A stretch of 64,000 bases of DNA from Anabas testudineus (lineage: Eukaryota; Chordata; Actinopteri; Anabantiformes; Anabantidae). Positions 1-23,760 of this stretch are shown here, in pieces (positions within the stretch are counted from its first letter, which is position 1; each line of letters begins with the position of its first letter). The notes beneath the pieces were generated by a model that worked only from the letters and a program-made list of their open reading frames with translations, ran no database searches and was not told the origin of the DNA. The position numbers and the translations under genes are program-made. Location of the stretch: contig NC_046625.1 of assembly GCF_900324465.2 (NCBI RefSeq), positions 12,006,019-12,070,018 on the forward strand. Reading direction: 5' to 3'.

Positions 1-2261
1 ATATATATATATATATTTTTTTTTTTTTCCCACTCTGGTTCCCTTGGCAACATGTGGGGCTTTCCCTGTTTCCATGGTGATGACGAGCAAGAGTTTTGGA
101 GCCAGAGAGACAGAAATAAATACAGAAGAGTTGTTCAATAGAAATGATATAATCAAGTCTTTGTATCTGCAGATGACATGTTTAAAGAGACGCACCTGGG
201 CCATTTGTAGAATTTTGAGCAAACCATGCGTAATATCAGCATGTCAATACATTCAAGTAATTAAATTATCTCTGTGAGTGTGTGTGAAGTTATCTAACTG
301 TGGAATAAATTGTTTTATTGGTATTTCCCCCCTCACATTTTTTCTGGGTTATACAATGCACATTACATTATGTTTAAGGTGGTGTTCAGACAGCACGGTT
401 AATTTTCTCTTTGCCACACTGGTGTGTGTCAGTGCATCGGTATTATTAGTGAATATTTATTGGGTCAGCAAAGAAGAATGTGTATAAAACTTTTTATAAT
501 CTCAAATTAAAATAAATAAATACAGAAAATGTATGTAATAGATAAAGTGTTGTTGCTTTATCAAATGTATGAAATGTGAATGGATGTTTTAAATGTCATA
601 CAGAACCTTGAATTTGTGTTAACCTGTGTGTTTGCTAAGATAAATAGCATCATTGAGCAGACAGGCTATGATTCTGAGATAAACACTTTGCTGACGTTTT
701 ATTGCTTACACAGCAGCAGTGCTGTGACATCAGTGACTGTTAATAGCACAGTGAGGAAGACTGACAAATGCCAGGGCACAGGCAAAAGAATGGGTTCAAC
801 TGAACAGGAGCCAGAGCACATTACAAAGTGGCAACAAACATGACAGTTGATGCTCTGACAAACTGTCACACGCTTTTGATGAGGCGAGCCTTTCTGATTA
901 CTCCTGAAATTCACAAATCATTGATCGATTGATGGACTGTGGACAGGGAGCACAGTAAGCGCTTTCAGTACTGAACTACTTGGCGGTGGGACCTCCTGTC
1001 TGATGAGGTAGCAGTGTGCACAGCTTCCATCTCAAAAGGAACATTTTGAAGCTCCTCGATACACTACATCTTCTTTTGATATGAAACAGACCATACTGGT
1101 AAAACACATTGTGCCTACTCTGCCTGGCTGTTACTTGAGAAGTGCTGCTGTGACAACCTGAGAGGATAAGTAGAGCTGGGAACACTTTATTTAGGCTGTG
1201 AGCTTATCAGCCACTATATCTGTTAGGGTCGACTGGATAGCACATAGGCTGTTAGACGTTATCCAGTGAAGCAGCATTCACTTCTGCTGAGCTGGCACAT
1301 AGGAAGTTTTGGGTTGCCATGGAAACTACCACTGCTCATCATTTGACTCAGTGCTGCCACCCCTTCTCTGTCACCCTATTCCCATCTATTTGTCCTTCAC
1401 TTCTTATCTAAGAGTAGAAACAAAAACAAGGGGTAACAGCAAGAGTGCTGGAGAGGTGGAGCACTGACAGATGCTCTAGTTGCCCTCTGGGGAAATTTCT
1501 CTCTCTCTTGATTCCTTTGGGATTCAATGAGAGCAGGAAGCAGAGGGTGTAATAAGCAAAATACTTTTAGGTTTCATTTCTGCTCTTATGACTTTCTGGG
1601 TTTTCAGTTTCTACTTTTTTGTTCTCCTGTAGGTTTTGTTTTCCTTGTCTCCCATCTCCCTCTTGTTTTTGCAGTACCGGTACTTTCCTTCAAGGCTGAG
1701 GGCAGCACTGGGAAAAATGATGGAAATCTTCTGACATCATCTCCTAAAATCCAGTCATTGCTTGGCTGGGAGAGAAGGGGGAGCAGGGAAGAGGGCTGAG
1801 AGACACAGGGAGGGAGGATAGGAGGGAGGTGGAGGAAGGGAAGCAGGAACTGGGCATCAGCAGAGGATACTGCAGCTCCCTCTCAGAATCCACACACATA
1901 TTCAGATGAGCTGGATCATGAGGCTGTAAAGTACACGCCCACAACAGCAGCATCACTGTGCTGCACCACATAGAGAGCAGCATCGACTCCCATCTCTCAC
2001 TCTCTCTTTTTTTTCTCCCTGTCTGCCTCATCCTGCCTCGTCCTGCCTCATCCACTAACACACACACACACAGCCAGACACGTGCTGCAGGGAAGATCTG
2101 AGTGTTGGGTCGCTGAGCATTCAGAGACCCCCCCCCCCCTCCTCCTCCTACTTCCCCTTCTTCTGTTTTCTCCCTCTCACTCTCTCACTCCCTCTCTCAG
2201 TTCACCTTGTCTGTTCCGGCTGGTTTATTGTTGCGTCAGAGCTAAGGAGCCAGCGAGAAGC
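1..2261. other. 5' flank of nacad, no gene recognised
   Basis: The stretch begins with a short (AT)n run (1-16) followed by a T-run, and contains no ORF that I recognise. The last 300 bases are rich in CT and GA tracts, with a poly-C/CCT tract at about 2129-2150. They probably contain the nacad promoter and 5' UTR, but I see no TATA box that would fix a transcription start. Confidence 0.5.
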
Positions 2262-13544
<11,283 letters not shown>

Positions 13545-13653
13545 GCGGAGGAAAGTTTGAAACTGGGCTCCCTTCTTCGAACCTATGAAACCTAAATGCC
13601 ACTGACTCTTCTGTATCGCTGCTACTGTATGTTGCATCCCCATTTATCTGCTA

Positions 13654-13659
13654 AATAAA
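13654..13659 (+). terminator. nacad polyadenylation signal
   Basis: AATAAA lies 110 bases after the nacad stop codon, giving a short 3' UTR of about 130 bases. Confidence 0.8.
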
Positions 13660-15315
13660 GTCTGTTCCAACGTGGGCTGTGACTGCACTGTGAGATTGAT
13701 TTTATTTCATAGTTTAGCATAGTTTAATGTTTTCATTTAGCAAATTCACAAGGTATGACTTTAAAACTCTTCTTTTTCACCTCCTACTTTTGAGGGTTTA
13801 GATCGAGAATTTTGAAGTGAAATATAATATTCAACAATAAACATCTTCATTAGTCATTTGTCTCTCTTCCAAACAACCCTCACATGTAATCTTTTATTTT
13901 TTTATTTTTGCTAGGCTCCCACTCTCACACAAGCTTGAAAATTCAGATTGGTCAGCATCCAAAAGCCTGATGTGCTATAAAAACATGATATCTAGGTAAA
14001 AACTACAATGTGATGTCTTAAAGGTGAAAACAAACCTAACATTCAATACAGAAAGGTCATTTGCTGTCACTCTCAAATAGAAAACAACATAATCTAAATG
14101 AATGTTTGATCTACATGAAAAGTTTCAGGTGTTAAAGGTTGAGCAAACATAAACACTTCTTATTCAAACTCTTCAAATTCAGAGGCAAAAAAACGTATGG
14201 GAACCTTTTGGGATTTAATGGTTTTCTGAAATTATTTGTCATAAAATGTGTCTTTTGAGATGAGGTCTGGGCTCTGACTTGAAAAGGCAGATTTTGATTT
14301 TTGAATTCATTCTGTTGTGTTTTTGGTCTTTGTCCTGTAGCATCACCCAACTTCTACAGAGTTTCGGCTGATGTACAGACATTCTCACATTATCCTGTTG
14401 AATTTTTTGATACACTTGGAAATTCAACTTCCCCTCAATCACTGCACGATGAAAGCTCCTTTTTGTGAGGCATGGCTCACATAAGCATAGTCTTCTTGTG
14501 CTGAGCATACTCAAAAGGTTTGAGTGTTTTTTTGTCAGTTAAAGTAGCTCTAGTCCACAACCTACAAACTAATTTTCTTAACTTACGCTAACACCTGACT
14601 CCACCTCATACTTTTTCTACTCTCACTGTGAGGTTTTTATGGTTGTTTTCAATAAAGACATGAAAGATCCGAATTTCTTTGTGTTATTACTTTAGGCACA
14701 TCATATTTGTTAGTACTCTTGACTTAGATAAAGATCAGATCACATTTTATGACAAATAAATGCAGAAAACCATGAAATTTGAAATGGTTAACACACATTT
14801 TCTTGCACAATATGCCTCTAAATACAAAGTTTGATTAAAATTTACGTGGTAACACATTGGAGCTTTGTTGTGTGAAGTTTATCATGACAAACTACCCGTG
14901 TGGTTAAAATATAGGCAACGTTTTTATTTTTAGGCAACAAGATTTACTAAGATTTCCATTATCTGTAATTGTTTTAATGTTTTGCAGAGGCAAAAACAAA
15001 CACATTGCTCCTTTAAATTGATTTGTGGATGCCTAATATAAATGCCAGTTTCACAGTTACTAAAAACTTTGGAATAACATGCTCATTGCTCAGTGTTTCC
15101 ATTTACAACTGCTTACAATATTCCTGTTTTAATCATTTTCCAGACTTTTACTCATCTTTCCAGACTCAGCTGTTCCATTTTTCAAAAAAATGGTTGTGTC
15201 ATTATAAAATTAAACCACGTTATCTTCTGTTTCTCCCTCTCTAAAAATGTGACACAAACAAATGGCCTTAGCATTCACGGACAGATGCCAAATGCATTTT
15301 TGAAAATCTATAAAT
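13660..15315. other. Interval between convergent nacad and glipr2 ends
   Basis: AT-rich sequence between the two 3' ends. Apart from the Tc1-like relic I see no gene. An isolated minus-strand reading frame at 14239-14514 lies inside that relic and is not a host gene. Confidence 0.7.
14180..14808 (-). mobile_element. Internally deleted Tc1-like DNA transposon relic
   Basis: The left end reads CAGAGGCAAAAAAACGTATG and the right end is roughly its reverse complement (ACACACATTTTCTTGCAC). Inside these, inverted arms share TGGTTTTCTG and ATTTGTCATAAAATGTG in opposite orientation (about 14219-14250 and 14735-14775). Internal blocks (TGTCCTGTAGCATCACCC, GAGGCATGGCTCAC, TCAATAAAGACATGAAAGAT, GATCAGATCACATTTTATGA) match the teleost Tc1-like family as I remember it, with the transposase on the minus strand. 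Only about 630 of the usual 1.5 kb or more remain, so most of the transposase is missing and the copy cannot move itself. Confidence 0.8.
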
Positions 15316-15321
15316 TTTATT
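15316..15321 (-). terminator. glipr2 polyadenylation signal
   Basis: TTTATT on the plus strand is AATAAA on the minus strand. It lies about 550 bases beyond the glipr2 stop, which would give a 3' UTR of roughly 0.57 kb. Confidence 0.6.
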
Positions 15322-15873
15322 GTACAAAATGATTAAAGTCCAAAACACACGCACGCACAAACACACATAGCAGGATACCGCTTTGATAAGTAGTGTAGCA
15401 ATGAGACAAACTCATAAAAAGCATGTTGATGCCTCAACTTAATTTTACAAGCAATGATTCCATGTGTGTATTTACTGTCCTTTCAGCTGAATTAATTCCC
15501 AGTCTTGCACAAACACAGATGCTATTATGTTCTCAGTGTGTGAAAATAATATATAAGTACTGGCATTAATTAATGAAATACTGTCACAGGCAATGTAAAT
15601 CACTATTAAAATCAAGATTATTCTGTCCATATGATCACTGGTAATGTTTTGTTAGCCATGTCAAACAGTAGTGCTTCTTTCGTTTTACACATACAAAGAC
15701 TCCTTATCAAAATGCAAACACACGACTTCCAGGATAATCTTTTAAAACCCATACAAGGCTGTATTATGGGTCTCTACTACTGGTGCTCTCCTGAGCATTT
15801 TCCATAGAAGTCCAGGCAGATAATTACATAAATGCCTCTGAGTTGAACTCAAGTCTCAGAGATCTGAGGATCT

Positions 15874-18800
15874 TCAGGAGGTGTGTTTTGCTGGAAGGAC
15901 ATTGTTCTCAAAGTGTCCCTGGTTAGTAATATTCCCAGCTGGGAAGTATCTGGCCACCACGAAGGAAGAACCATCTGAGGCAGTGGCCTTACCGACACCC
16001 AGCTTTTTACTGCTCTTCCACACCATAGCTGTGAAATGGCCTAGGTGATGAAAAAACAAAAAAAGATTAATAGGGAAAAATTGAGAGAGAGAGAGAGAGA
16101 GAGAGACAGAAACAGCCTGTTAGGACGCAGTAGAAGCTGAGTGCTCGCAGAGTGAAGTTCCTCTAAATATTTACAGAAGTAGGAATCTTAATTCCTCTCT
16201 CCCATCTCCCTGTTCACTTTACTGCTTTCTTTCTGTGACAGGCAACTCTTTTTCGGATTCACCATGAGCTGCTAGAAGTGATCTGCTCTACGTGTGGGTT
16301 AGTTCAACGGATGCATGCACACTGGCACTGGAGGCTGTAGAAGAATCACAGCAGGCCGATAATGACGTGAGCTTAGAGGTGAAACAGAGAACTGTGATTT
16401 CCCCTCATATTCGCTATGGCTGGTCACTGAGTCATTCAGTCACACGCTGACATCAGCACAAGAATAAACCAACCTCCCCCATGCCCTGAACGTGACACTG
16501 AGACAGAGTAACTGACAATGAGCAAACAGAAAATAATGTAGGAACAGAGAAGAAAAAGATACACTGAGGTAAATGCATTTAGGAAACATGGAAACATCAG
16601 TTGATTCTGCAGATGACTGATCTTAAATAACTTAGAACAACATATGGCTGATTTTATCTAACATCCAAAATTCATCTCTAAAGCATCTATGAGACATGCA
16701 GTTATTTACTGTATATGATTATAGGGATAATGGGATGTAAAAAGGAAGTGAAATGTGTGAATCTCACCGGTGCCAGAGGAGAATCCAGGACGGTTGAAGT
16801 TGTACTGCTTCACTTCATCGTACCAGCGGTCTGCCACATCCTTGCCTGCATGAGCACAGGACAAAGTGTAATGTTGATTTACAGGACGGTCGAATCAGTC
16901 ACAACAATGACAACAACAACAACAACAACCTGGAAACGACAAATGCCTTTTGAGCAGATGTTGCTCACAATGCTGCACTTTTTGGTGGCCCAGTGCTGCA
17001 CAGACGGAGATGTTTTGTGAATCACACCATCTTGCACTGACATATTTCTGCAGTGAGTCATGGTGTCTGAGATCTCAAACACTGTGTGAAGTGGAGAGAT
17101 GGATCCCAGCTGTTCACTCGCAGGGTGGGAAAGTCAGCACAGCACATTCCTATAGACTGTACTATTTAAACTATGGACTAAATATAGAGGGATGTGTTTT
17201 ATTGTGTCTGTTGCATGTATGTCCTAAATACTTACATAAAGAGGGGAAAAACATATGGAGCACATAATCATTCATGTCGTAGTCTATGTGTGTGTGTGTG
17301 TACCTGACTGGTCATAGGAGGCCCATGCCAGGTTCTCTCCACAGCTCCCTCTACTGGACTCCTCACTGTGTTTCAGGATCCGTGTGCTGGCCAGACTTTC
17401 AGCATAACTGTGGGCAGACACACAAAATAAAACTAAATAGCACTACATTCATTGTCCTTTTAGAAATATGCACTAATATCACTTCTATAGTGCACCGTTT
17501 AGCAGTGTGTGGTGGTGTATATAGATGTGGCCTTTCCAGAAGTCTCAGATTTTAAAGGTTTGCTGAACTGTCCTCCAACTCCAAGATAAACAGTGTAAAA
17601 CATCCACTTCTCAGAAGTTTAATCTAATGGAAAACTGGAATGTAGGCACAGAAACTAGATCCTCTAAAACTGCTTGTGATATTAGATTTAATATGAGATT
17701 GATAGTGACTAATTAAATATTATTAGGTTCAAACTCTACGATACAAGGACAGGAAGTTCTAACCTACAAACTCTTCGGCTCTTCGGACATAAATCCTAAA
17801 TTTCAGCTTTATTTATATTGGAAATATACAAATTACAGTCAAGACATCCAGCTGTAAATGAACACGTGTGTACCTCCCTTTAGAGCAAAAGTGAAGCAGT
17901 AATAACATTAATAACAGATTGTAAGTTTAGCATCTTCATAAACTTCGGTTAACGCCGAGCGACAGTTAAAACAACCATTTATCATTTTTCCAGTGAACTG
18001 TGCTGGAAAGAATGGGTTATAATCTAAACTCAAACATTTGCCATCCTGCATAATAGTAGGAAACAAGTTTTTTTCATGTGGAAATTTTTATCATTACAGT
18101 TATCACGTACTGAAGCTTAAGGTCACTTCCTTCGTTCAAAATATTTTTTGTAACAAAATGAAATCAAGTCATGCATAAAACTACATTTTAAAGTGTGGAC
18201 ATGTTACTAGTACTATACAAACAGTGGTGTCAATCTGCCCTGACACCATATTTGTATCTGATCAACAGAACATATTCTCTTCATTAACATCTCTGAGGTT
18301 CTTTTGTGAACTGTAAACAATATTTCATTTCAATCTATCTTAAAAGAAATGTTATTATATCTATTGCTATAAGTAACAAAAATAAATAGTCACCATCACC
18401 CGGTGACACTTGATATCATGTTATATTCTGTAGTTATTTCATTTGACAGGCTGAGCTGGAACCGCAACTGTTACCTAGAGCAGCCTGACAACGGCTGCTT
18501 CGCGTCCTCCCTGCTAATTAGGTTTCTAATTTGATCTGTGTGTTAACTCACCGGGCAGCATCTCTGCTCAACTTGCTGCTCAGCTTCAGCGGAGGAGCCT
18601 GGTGCTTTTTCCTGTATTCGTTATGGCACTGTAGCACTTCCTCTGCAAACTGCTTCGAGGCTGAGAACCAGAGAGGACAGGGGCAGGTGGGTTTAGATAT
18701 ACAGAGACACAAAGGAGACATAGTGATGCAACGTGAAGACTCATGCATGACTGCAGAGAATCTGAGCTGAAGCCAGAGTTGGAGTAACACCGGCGACAGA

Positions 18801-19183
18801 CTGACTGACCCCAGCCAGCGATAACTAACTGGATGACAGATGACAAATGCAGAGTTGAAAACGTCATCCACATCATCCACATCATCCACATCATCCACAT
18901 CATCCCCTTCTGCCTGGTGCCTATCACTCACAGGCCTTTTCATAAGTGCCACAATGTGTGCTCATGCACAATAGGCACATTGACACAGTCACACAGACAC
19001 ACAGACACAATACAAATGCTGCCGGCATCTACACAGCATGCTGCAAGATGAATTTGAGCTGTACATTTAATGGAAGCACCATTTAAAGAATTAAATGAGT
19101 GAGTGAAGAGAAAAGCAGAAGCACATTTTGCAATTTCGAGTTAGCTAGTGTTCAGTCACAAACAAATGTACAGGCACGCACAG

Positions 19184-19217
<34 letters not shown>

Positions 19218-19299
19218 ATAGGTAGTTCCAACTCAGGCCAAATTGATAATCGAAGTTAAAACGCTCAGGGTGCAGTTTCCACTTACCTGACTTCCCCAT
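15874..19299 (-). CDS. glipr2: GLI pathogenesis-related 2 (GAPR-1), CAP-domain protein, 156 aa
   Basis: Five coding exons on the minus strand: 19299-19287, 18660-18552, 17407-17304, 16845-16768 and 16040-15874. All have GT-AG borders, and the 471 nt are in frame to TGA. The product starts MGKSASKQF, with Gly2 in an N-myristoylation context and no signal peptide, as expected for this Golgi/cytosolic-face CAP protein. The CAP cavity residues fall at the same numbers as in human GAPR-1: His54, Glu65, Glu86 and His103 (GHFTAMVW). The C-terminus [18 protein letters not shown] is the family hallmark. Human GLIPR2 is 154 aa, so length agrees. The family binds negatively charged lipids and Beclin-1 and restrains autophagy (established for mammals). 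The gene is convergent with nacad; its first coding exon is only 13 nt and the first intron about 0.6 kb. Confidence 0.95.
16083..16106. repeat. (GA)n microsatellite
   Basis: Twelve GA dinucleotides in glipr2 intron 4, just upstream of the last exon. Confidence 0.9.
18864..18905. repeat. 9-bp tandem minisatellite
   Basis: The unit CATCCACAT is repeated about 4.6 times with no visible divergence, in glipr2 intron 1. Confidence 0.9.
19184..19212. repeat. (CA)n microsatellite
   Basis: About 14 CA units in glipr2 intron 1, close to the first exon. Confidence 0.9.
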
Positions 19300-20606
19300 G
19301 GTGCTGACACAGGAAGCTTTTCAGTATGATCACTAACAGGCTTGAACAAAAGCAACCTCTCGTCTCTCTTGTTTTTTGTCCCTTCTCTCTTTCTCTCTTC
19401 CCCTCTTTCTCTGTTGCTTCCTCCCTCTCTCTCTCCCTCACCCTTCTTTTCTTTTTTTTTTTTGTGCTGTCTGTGCAGCTCCGATGCTCTGAAGCAGCTG
19501 CAAATGCTTTTGTTTCAGGCTTTTCCCTTTAATTCCACTCTTCAGCTTAGAGTTCAGCCATTGTGCAAAGTTCCTCTTTATCTACTTATCTGGACGTAGT
19601 GATCATTACGTAATCAAGTTTGGTTCCACTTCATTCCACTTAGCTCACACGGCTCACTATCTGCATGCCCCTGTGTCTATCTGTAAGGCCCAGAGCAGCA
19701 CACACCCACTCTGTGTCTTTACATTCCTACAAATGAGAGGGGAGCCCCGGTGGTTAGTTAATGACATCATCTTTGTGAGACTCATGTCCATATATGGCTC
19801 TGAGATTCTTTAATGTGGTAGTCAGGGACGAAGTCTGCTCCTAGAAACGGAGACGGTGGCTTTTCTCACACTCTGCAGTGTCATGATGCAGCACTGTGCT
19901 GTGCTGTGCTGTGCCAGTGCTATTCCTGAATTCAACCCATCCTTTCACTTTCACAATCGCAGATGATTTTAGGGTGCTGCTTGAGTCATACAGAGATCAC
20001 GAGGGGACTTTCCAGCTCTGTCTTTCAGTTTCTTCAGTAACTTCTGGATTGATAAATGATCCCCACTACACCCAGTGATTCTTTACCCTCCATCCTGGAT
20101 GAAAAAGCAATGACTGAACTATTTGTTTACCGCACTTGACACACAGGGAGAGACAGAATCACCATTCATCACCCTGCAGAACAGGATTCTGCTATTTATT
20201 TTGCCTTCATGCTACCTTCTGTGCTTTAATGGTCTTTCCTGAACTGAGTCATATATCATTCCAAATAAATAAATGACCGATTTAACAAAGGCGGGGGTTA
20301 TGTGCAGTAGAACCTCAGAGTGGGTTAGCTCATAATTTCCTATAGATCTCATAACTCTCCTTTTGAAAATTTTCTGCACTTTTTTGTTCAGGCTGCAGCT
20401 TGAACAAAGAATGATTGGTTTAGAAAAATGCCCTTTTCTTACACCCTCTAAATCAATAGGGCGTTATTGTATCAGCGCCAAAGTGCTGTGGTGAAACTGC
20501 TTAATGTGCAACAGAAACATGCTGAGGCTTGACTGTTCACAATCATCCAGGTGTGAATAACAGTTTATCCTCAATTTGTTAGGTTTGAATTCATCAAAGC
20601 TGGTAA

Positions 20607-20635
<29 letters not shown>
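20607..20635. repeat. (CA)n microsatellite
   Basis: About 14 CA units. Confidence 0.9.
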
Positions 20636-20638
<3 letters not shown>

Positions 20639-20879
20639 GTTATGCAGTTACAGTTTCCCCAATTAAAAAAACACATTTTTTGAAACCTCCACCTTAAACA
20701 CAAATCCAACAAACAAACAAAAACCCAAACTATCACATGAAAACCAGTTTATTTCAGCATTCACCACATAAATTAATCTAAGACACAGCATCCAGGCCAT
20801 GTAGTTGAAGTAAATTATTATAGGTATTGTAAATACAATAAAGAAAGAACTCTGGTTGTTTTATAAAGTATTTTCTACA

Positions 20880-21560
20880 TTTAGCACTTTACTAAAAGAA
20901 AAACAAACCCACACACTCACACAAACCACATTACTACACAATCGCTGTAATTGAGATTTATTCTGCAACATCTTTGTGCAGGGGTTTGGCCAGAGGACTT
21001 CATCCATGTCACAGGAAATATTTTCCCTTGCCAGGCAACGGTTGTGTGCCGGATCCAGCCTTGACAGCACTCCGCAGATAACCTGCTCAAATTGGGTTGG
21101 ACTGTGTCCTGCTTCTCTCATTGTCATCCCGCGGACAAGGACGTGGTCCACAGTAGTTGCTGGAATTTCGTCAGGGATGTTTGTTCTTGGTCTTTCTCGT
21201 CGTCATCCACCACCTCTCACACAAACTCTCCCTCTTTTTCCTCCTTGTACTGTACATTTCTCTCCATTATAGATGGATGCACATGTCCCACCTGTGTGCT
21301 CTGAACTGACTTTCTGCCCGATCATTAGAAACGTGTGTGTTCAATTTTCAGTTGTGTGTAAAACATGACAGCTGTGTTGGAGTCGTGCTCACATTTTGCT
21401 GCCAGTTTTTCCAACTTTGCAACTAGTACATCACAATGTGAAATGTGTTTAGTGGCCGAGAGTGTGTTTATAGTTTTGCAAAAGAAAAATTTAGGCCACT
21501 GATAATTTGGTTTAGAGAAGTGTGTTTAGTGTTTTAGCAACATGTACAGACATCAGCATG
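20880..21560 (-). mobile_element. Internally deleted DDE-type DNA transposon relic (Tc1/IS630-like)
   Basis: On the minus strand a frame from about 21210 to 20950 carries PRTNIPDEIPATTVDHVLVR, then GMTMREAG, and downstream CLARENISCDMDEVLWP. I recognise the first block from the N-terminus and the second from the C-terminus of a widespread teleost DDE transposase. They are separated here by only about 30 residues, so the catalytic middle is missing. Stop codons and frameshifts interrupt the region before the first block. Element borders are approximate because I could not define terminal inverted repeats with certainty; the exact superfamily is uncertain. Confidence 0.6.
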
Positions 21561-23670
21561 GCCATTGTGAATATGCTGCTGTGGTAGTATTAGCATTTAA
21601 CTCAAAATACATTATGACTTTCGACAGTAGTCTCTCTGTCTTATGAAATCTTTTCTCTTTCGCCACATTGTGTAATTTTGCTGTCTTGGCAGCTCGTGCA
21701 GTATTTCATTGTGTGAATAGCATAATCATAATTCCAAAGACAGGTTCCTCAATGAGTCATTTTCAGCTAAATCCCAGTTTGCAGTAAATGTATCAGCCAT
21801 AAATGAAGTCTAACACTAGCCGTACATATTTAGTCACCCTAAGGCTACTTGAAAAGCCGTAAATGAGCCAGAAAATTACTGCTTGAACTGCTGATGCATC
21901 ACTGGAAACAGCGCAAAGTGAACATGACGCTACTGTATGTGTACAAACACATGGTGGTGGAGTGCACTGGTTTCCTAACGGTCTCTGCACATGCCACATA
22001 ACCGAACATCCTGGCTGGAGATCTATTATTGTTACTCCTCCCACTGTGCAACTATCAAATAGCAAGCTACTGTGTGTGTGTGTGAGGTGTGTCTGTGACT
22101 TTTCCCAGCATTACCCTCATCTCTTTGAGTGTAATGTTTAATTTTACCACAAGGTGGGACTGTTAGCAAAGATACAAGCAGGATGCTGCTGCACTATTAG
22201 TCACACCAAGTGCAACTAATGACATCTTTGTTTCATAATATGAGTGGACGTGATGGGATTCATGTGAGAAGTCAAGCCACTTGATTTCTCATTAGCCGGA
22301 TAGTGCTATTTTAACAAATTGATTTCTTCCTTGCCTCCTCCTACCATCTGCAGAGTGATGGGACTGGACAGCTGGGGGAAGACATTTACATAGTGGTCTC
22401 AAGACACTGCGACTTTATAGCCATACATCTTAATTCGTACTAATTGAGATAGCTATGAAGTGTGTGAATTTGTGTGCATATGTGTTGCCAGTGTGTACTT
22501 GTACGCACGCGCATGTAGATGTAGTAGGGAGGGACGGTGGTTTGATTTATAGAGAGGGACCCTTTTAGAGGGACAGTACAGACATTGATCCATGCAGATA
22601 TTACATCATTTATCTCTGCACATTGGCTATATCTGCTGTACTTATTGCTTGGCTTCTCTCCCTGTCAGCTGAGACATGGTTCCTTTGCTTCTCTTCTCCT
22701 CCCCATCACTTTCTCTCTGTCTCCCCTCCACTCCTCCAATCTGTAATTTTCATTTTTCTTCACCTGAAGCCCCTAATGAAAATCTTCCAGCAGATTCCTT
22801 ATAAAAAGAAAGGCGCACCAGATTCTTTCAGGGCCAGAAATAATTTTCCATCCTTGTCGTGAATGCAGTGGATATGGATTTATGGTAACAGAAATGTGAA
22901 ATAACTATAACTGGAGCTGTAAGTGCACTTAGTTGCATATAATTCCTCTTTAGCAGTCCCAGGAGGAAGGTGAGGACTTTTTAATAACTCCTTCCATTCA
23001 CCTCCATCCTCATTAAGAGGTCTAGTTGGGTGAAAATGGAGAGATGTACTGAGAGGGTGTTGAGAGGATTGATCTCAGCTGAGAGAAAGAGGAGCGAGGG
23101 GGCTGTACATTTTCGAAGGAGTTGTTGGAAACTCTTTCTCCAGAGCTCCGCTCCAGAATTTGACACATCAAGAAGCTTTTTATGGTGTCATTAGTGCAAC
23201 TGTTCCACCGAGGACAAATGATTCTACGGGTTAAGAGGAGTTAATCACCTGCCAATCAAACCTCATCAAGCCGCCTCTACGGATGAGGCACTATACAAAT
23301 CTCATCATATTTATAGAGCCTTCAATTAAGCAGATACAGGCAGGCAGACACACGCAGAGAGCAGAGAATGACAGAGTGAGCAGAGGGCAAGCTGGAGGGG
23401 AAGGAAGGGAAGAAAGACAGAGGAAGAGATAGAGGGAGACAGAGACAGTAGGCAGAGCAGGACGACTCCTGTCTGACACTAAACAGCAGAATGTAATGTC
23501 TTAAAAGGCCATCGCAGTCAATAAAGTTCCTAATGTGCTTAAAGCAATTACTGTGTCCGGAGAGGAGCAGAGTGCATGCTGGATATTAACCCCAGTAACC
23601 CGCTCTATCTGGTCCATAATTAAATTATCCTCACATCCTCATTCTCATACAGACACACGTCCATACATCT

Positions 23671-23672
<2 letters not shown>

Positions 23673-23758
<86 letters not shown>
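23673..23758. repeat. Long uninterrupted (CA)n microsatellite
   Basis: Forty-three perfect CA/AC units, the longest simple repeat in the intergenic interval. Confidence 0.97.

Positions 23759-23760
<2 letters not shown>

Noticed and set aside
14239-14514. 91-codon minus-strand reading frame
   Set aside because: It lies inside the Tc1-like relic, where the original transposase is mostly deleted, so it is not a gene.
19891-19913. GCTGT pentanucleotide run
   Set aside because: About four units only, too short to list as a meaningful repeat.
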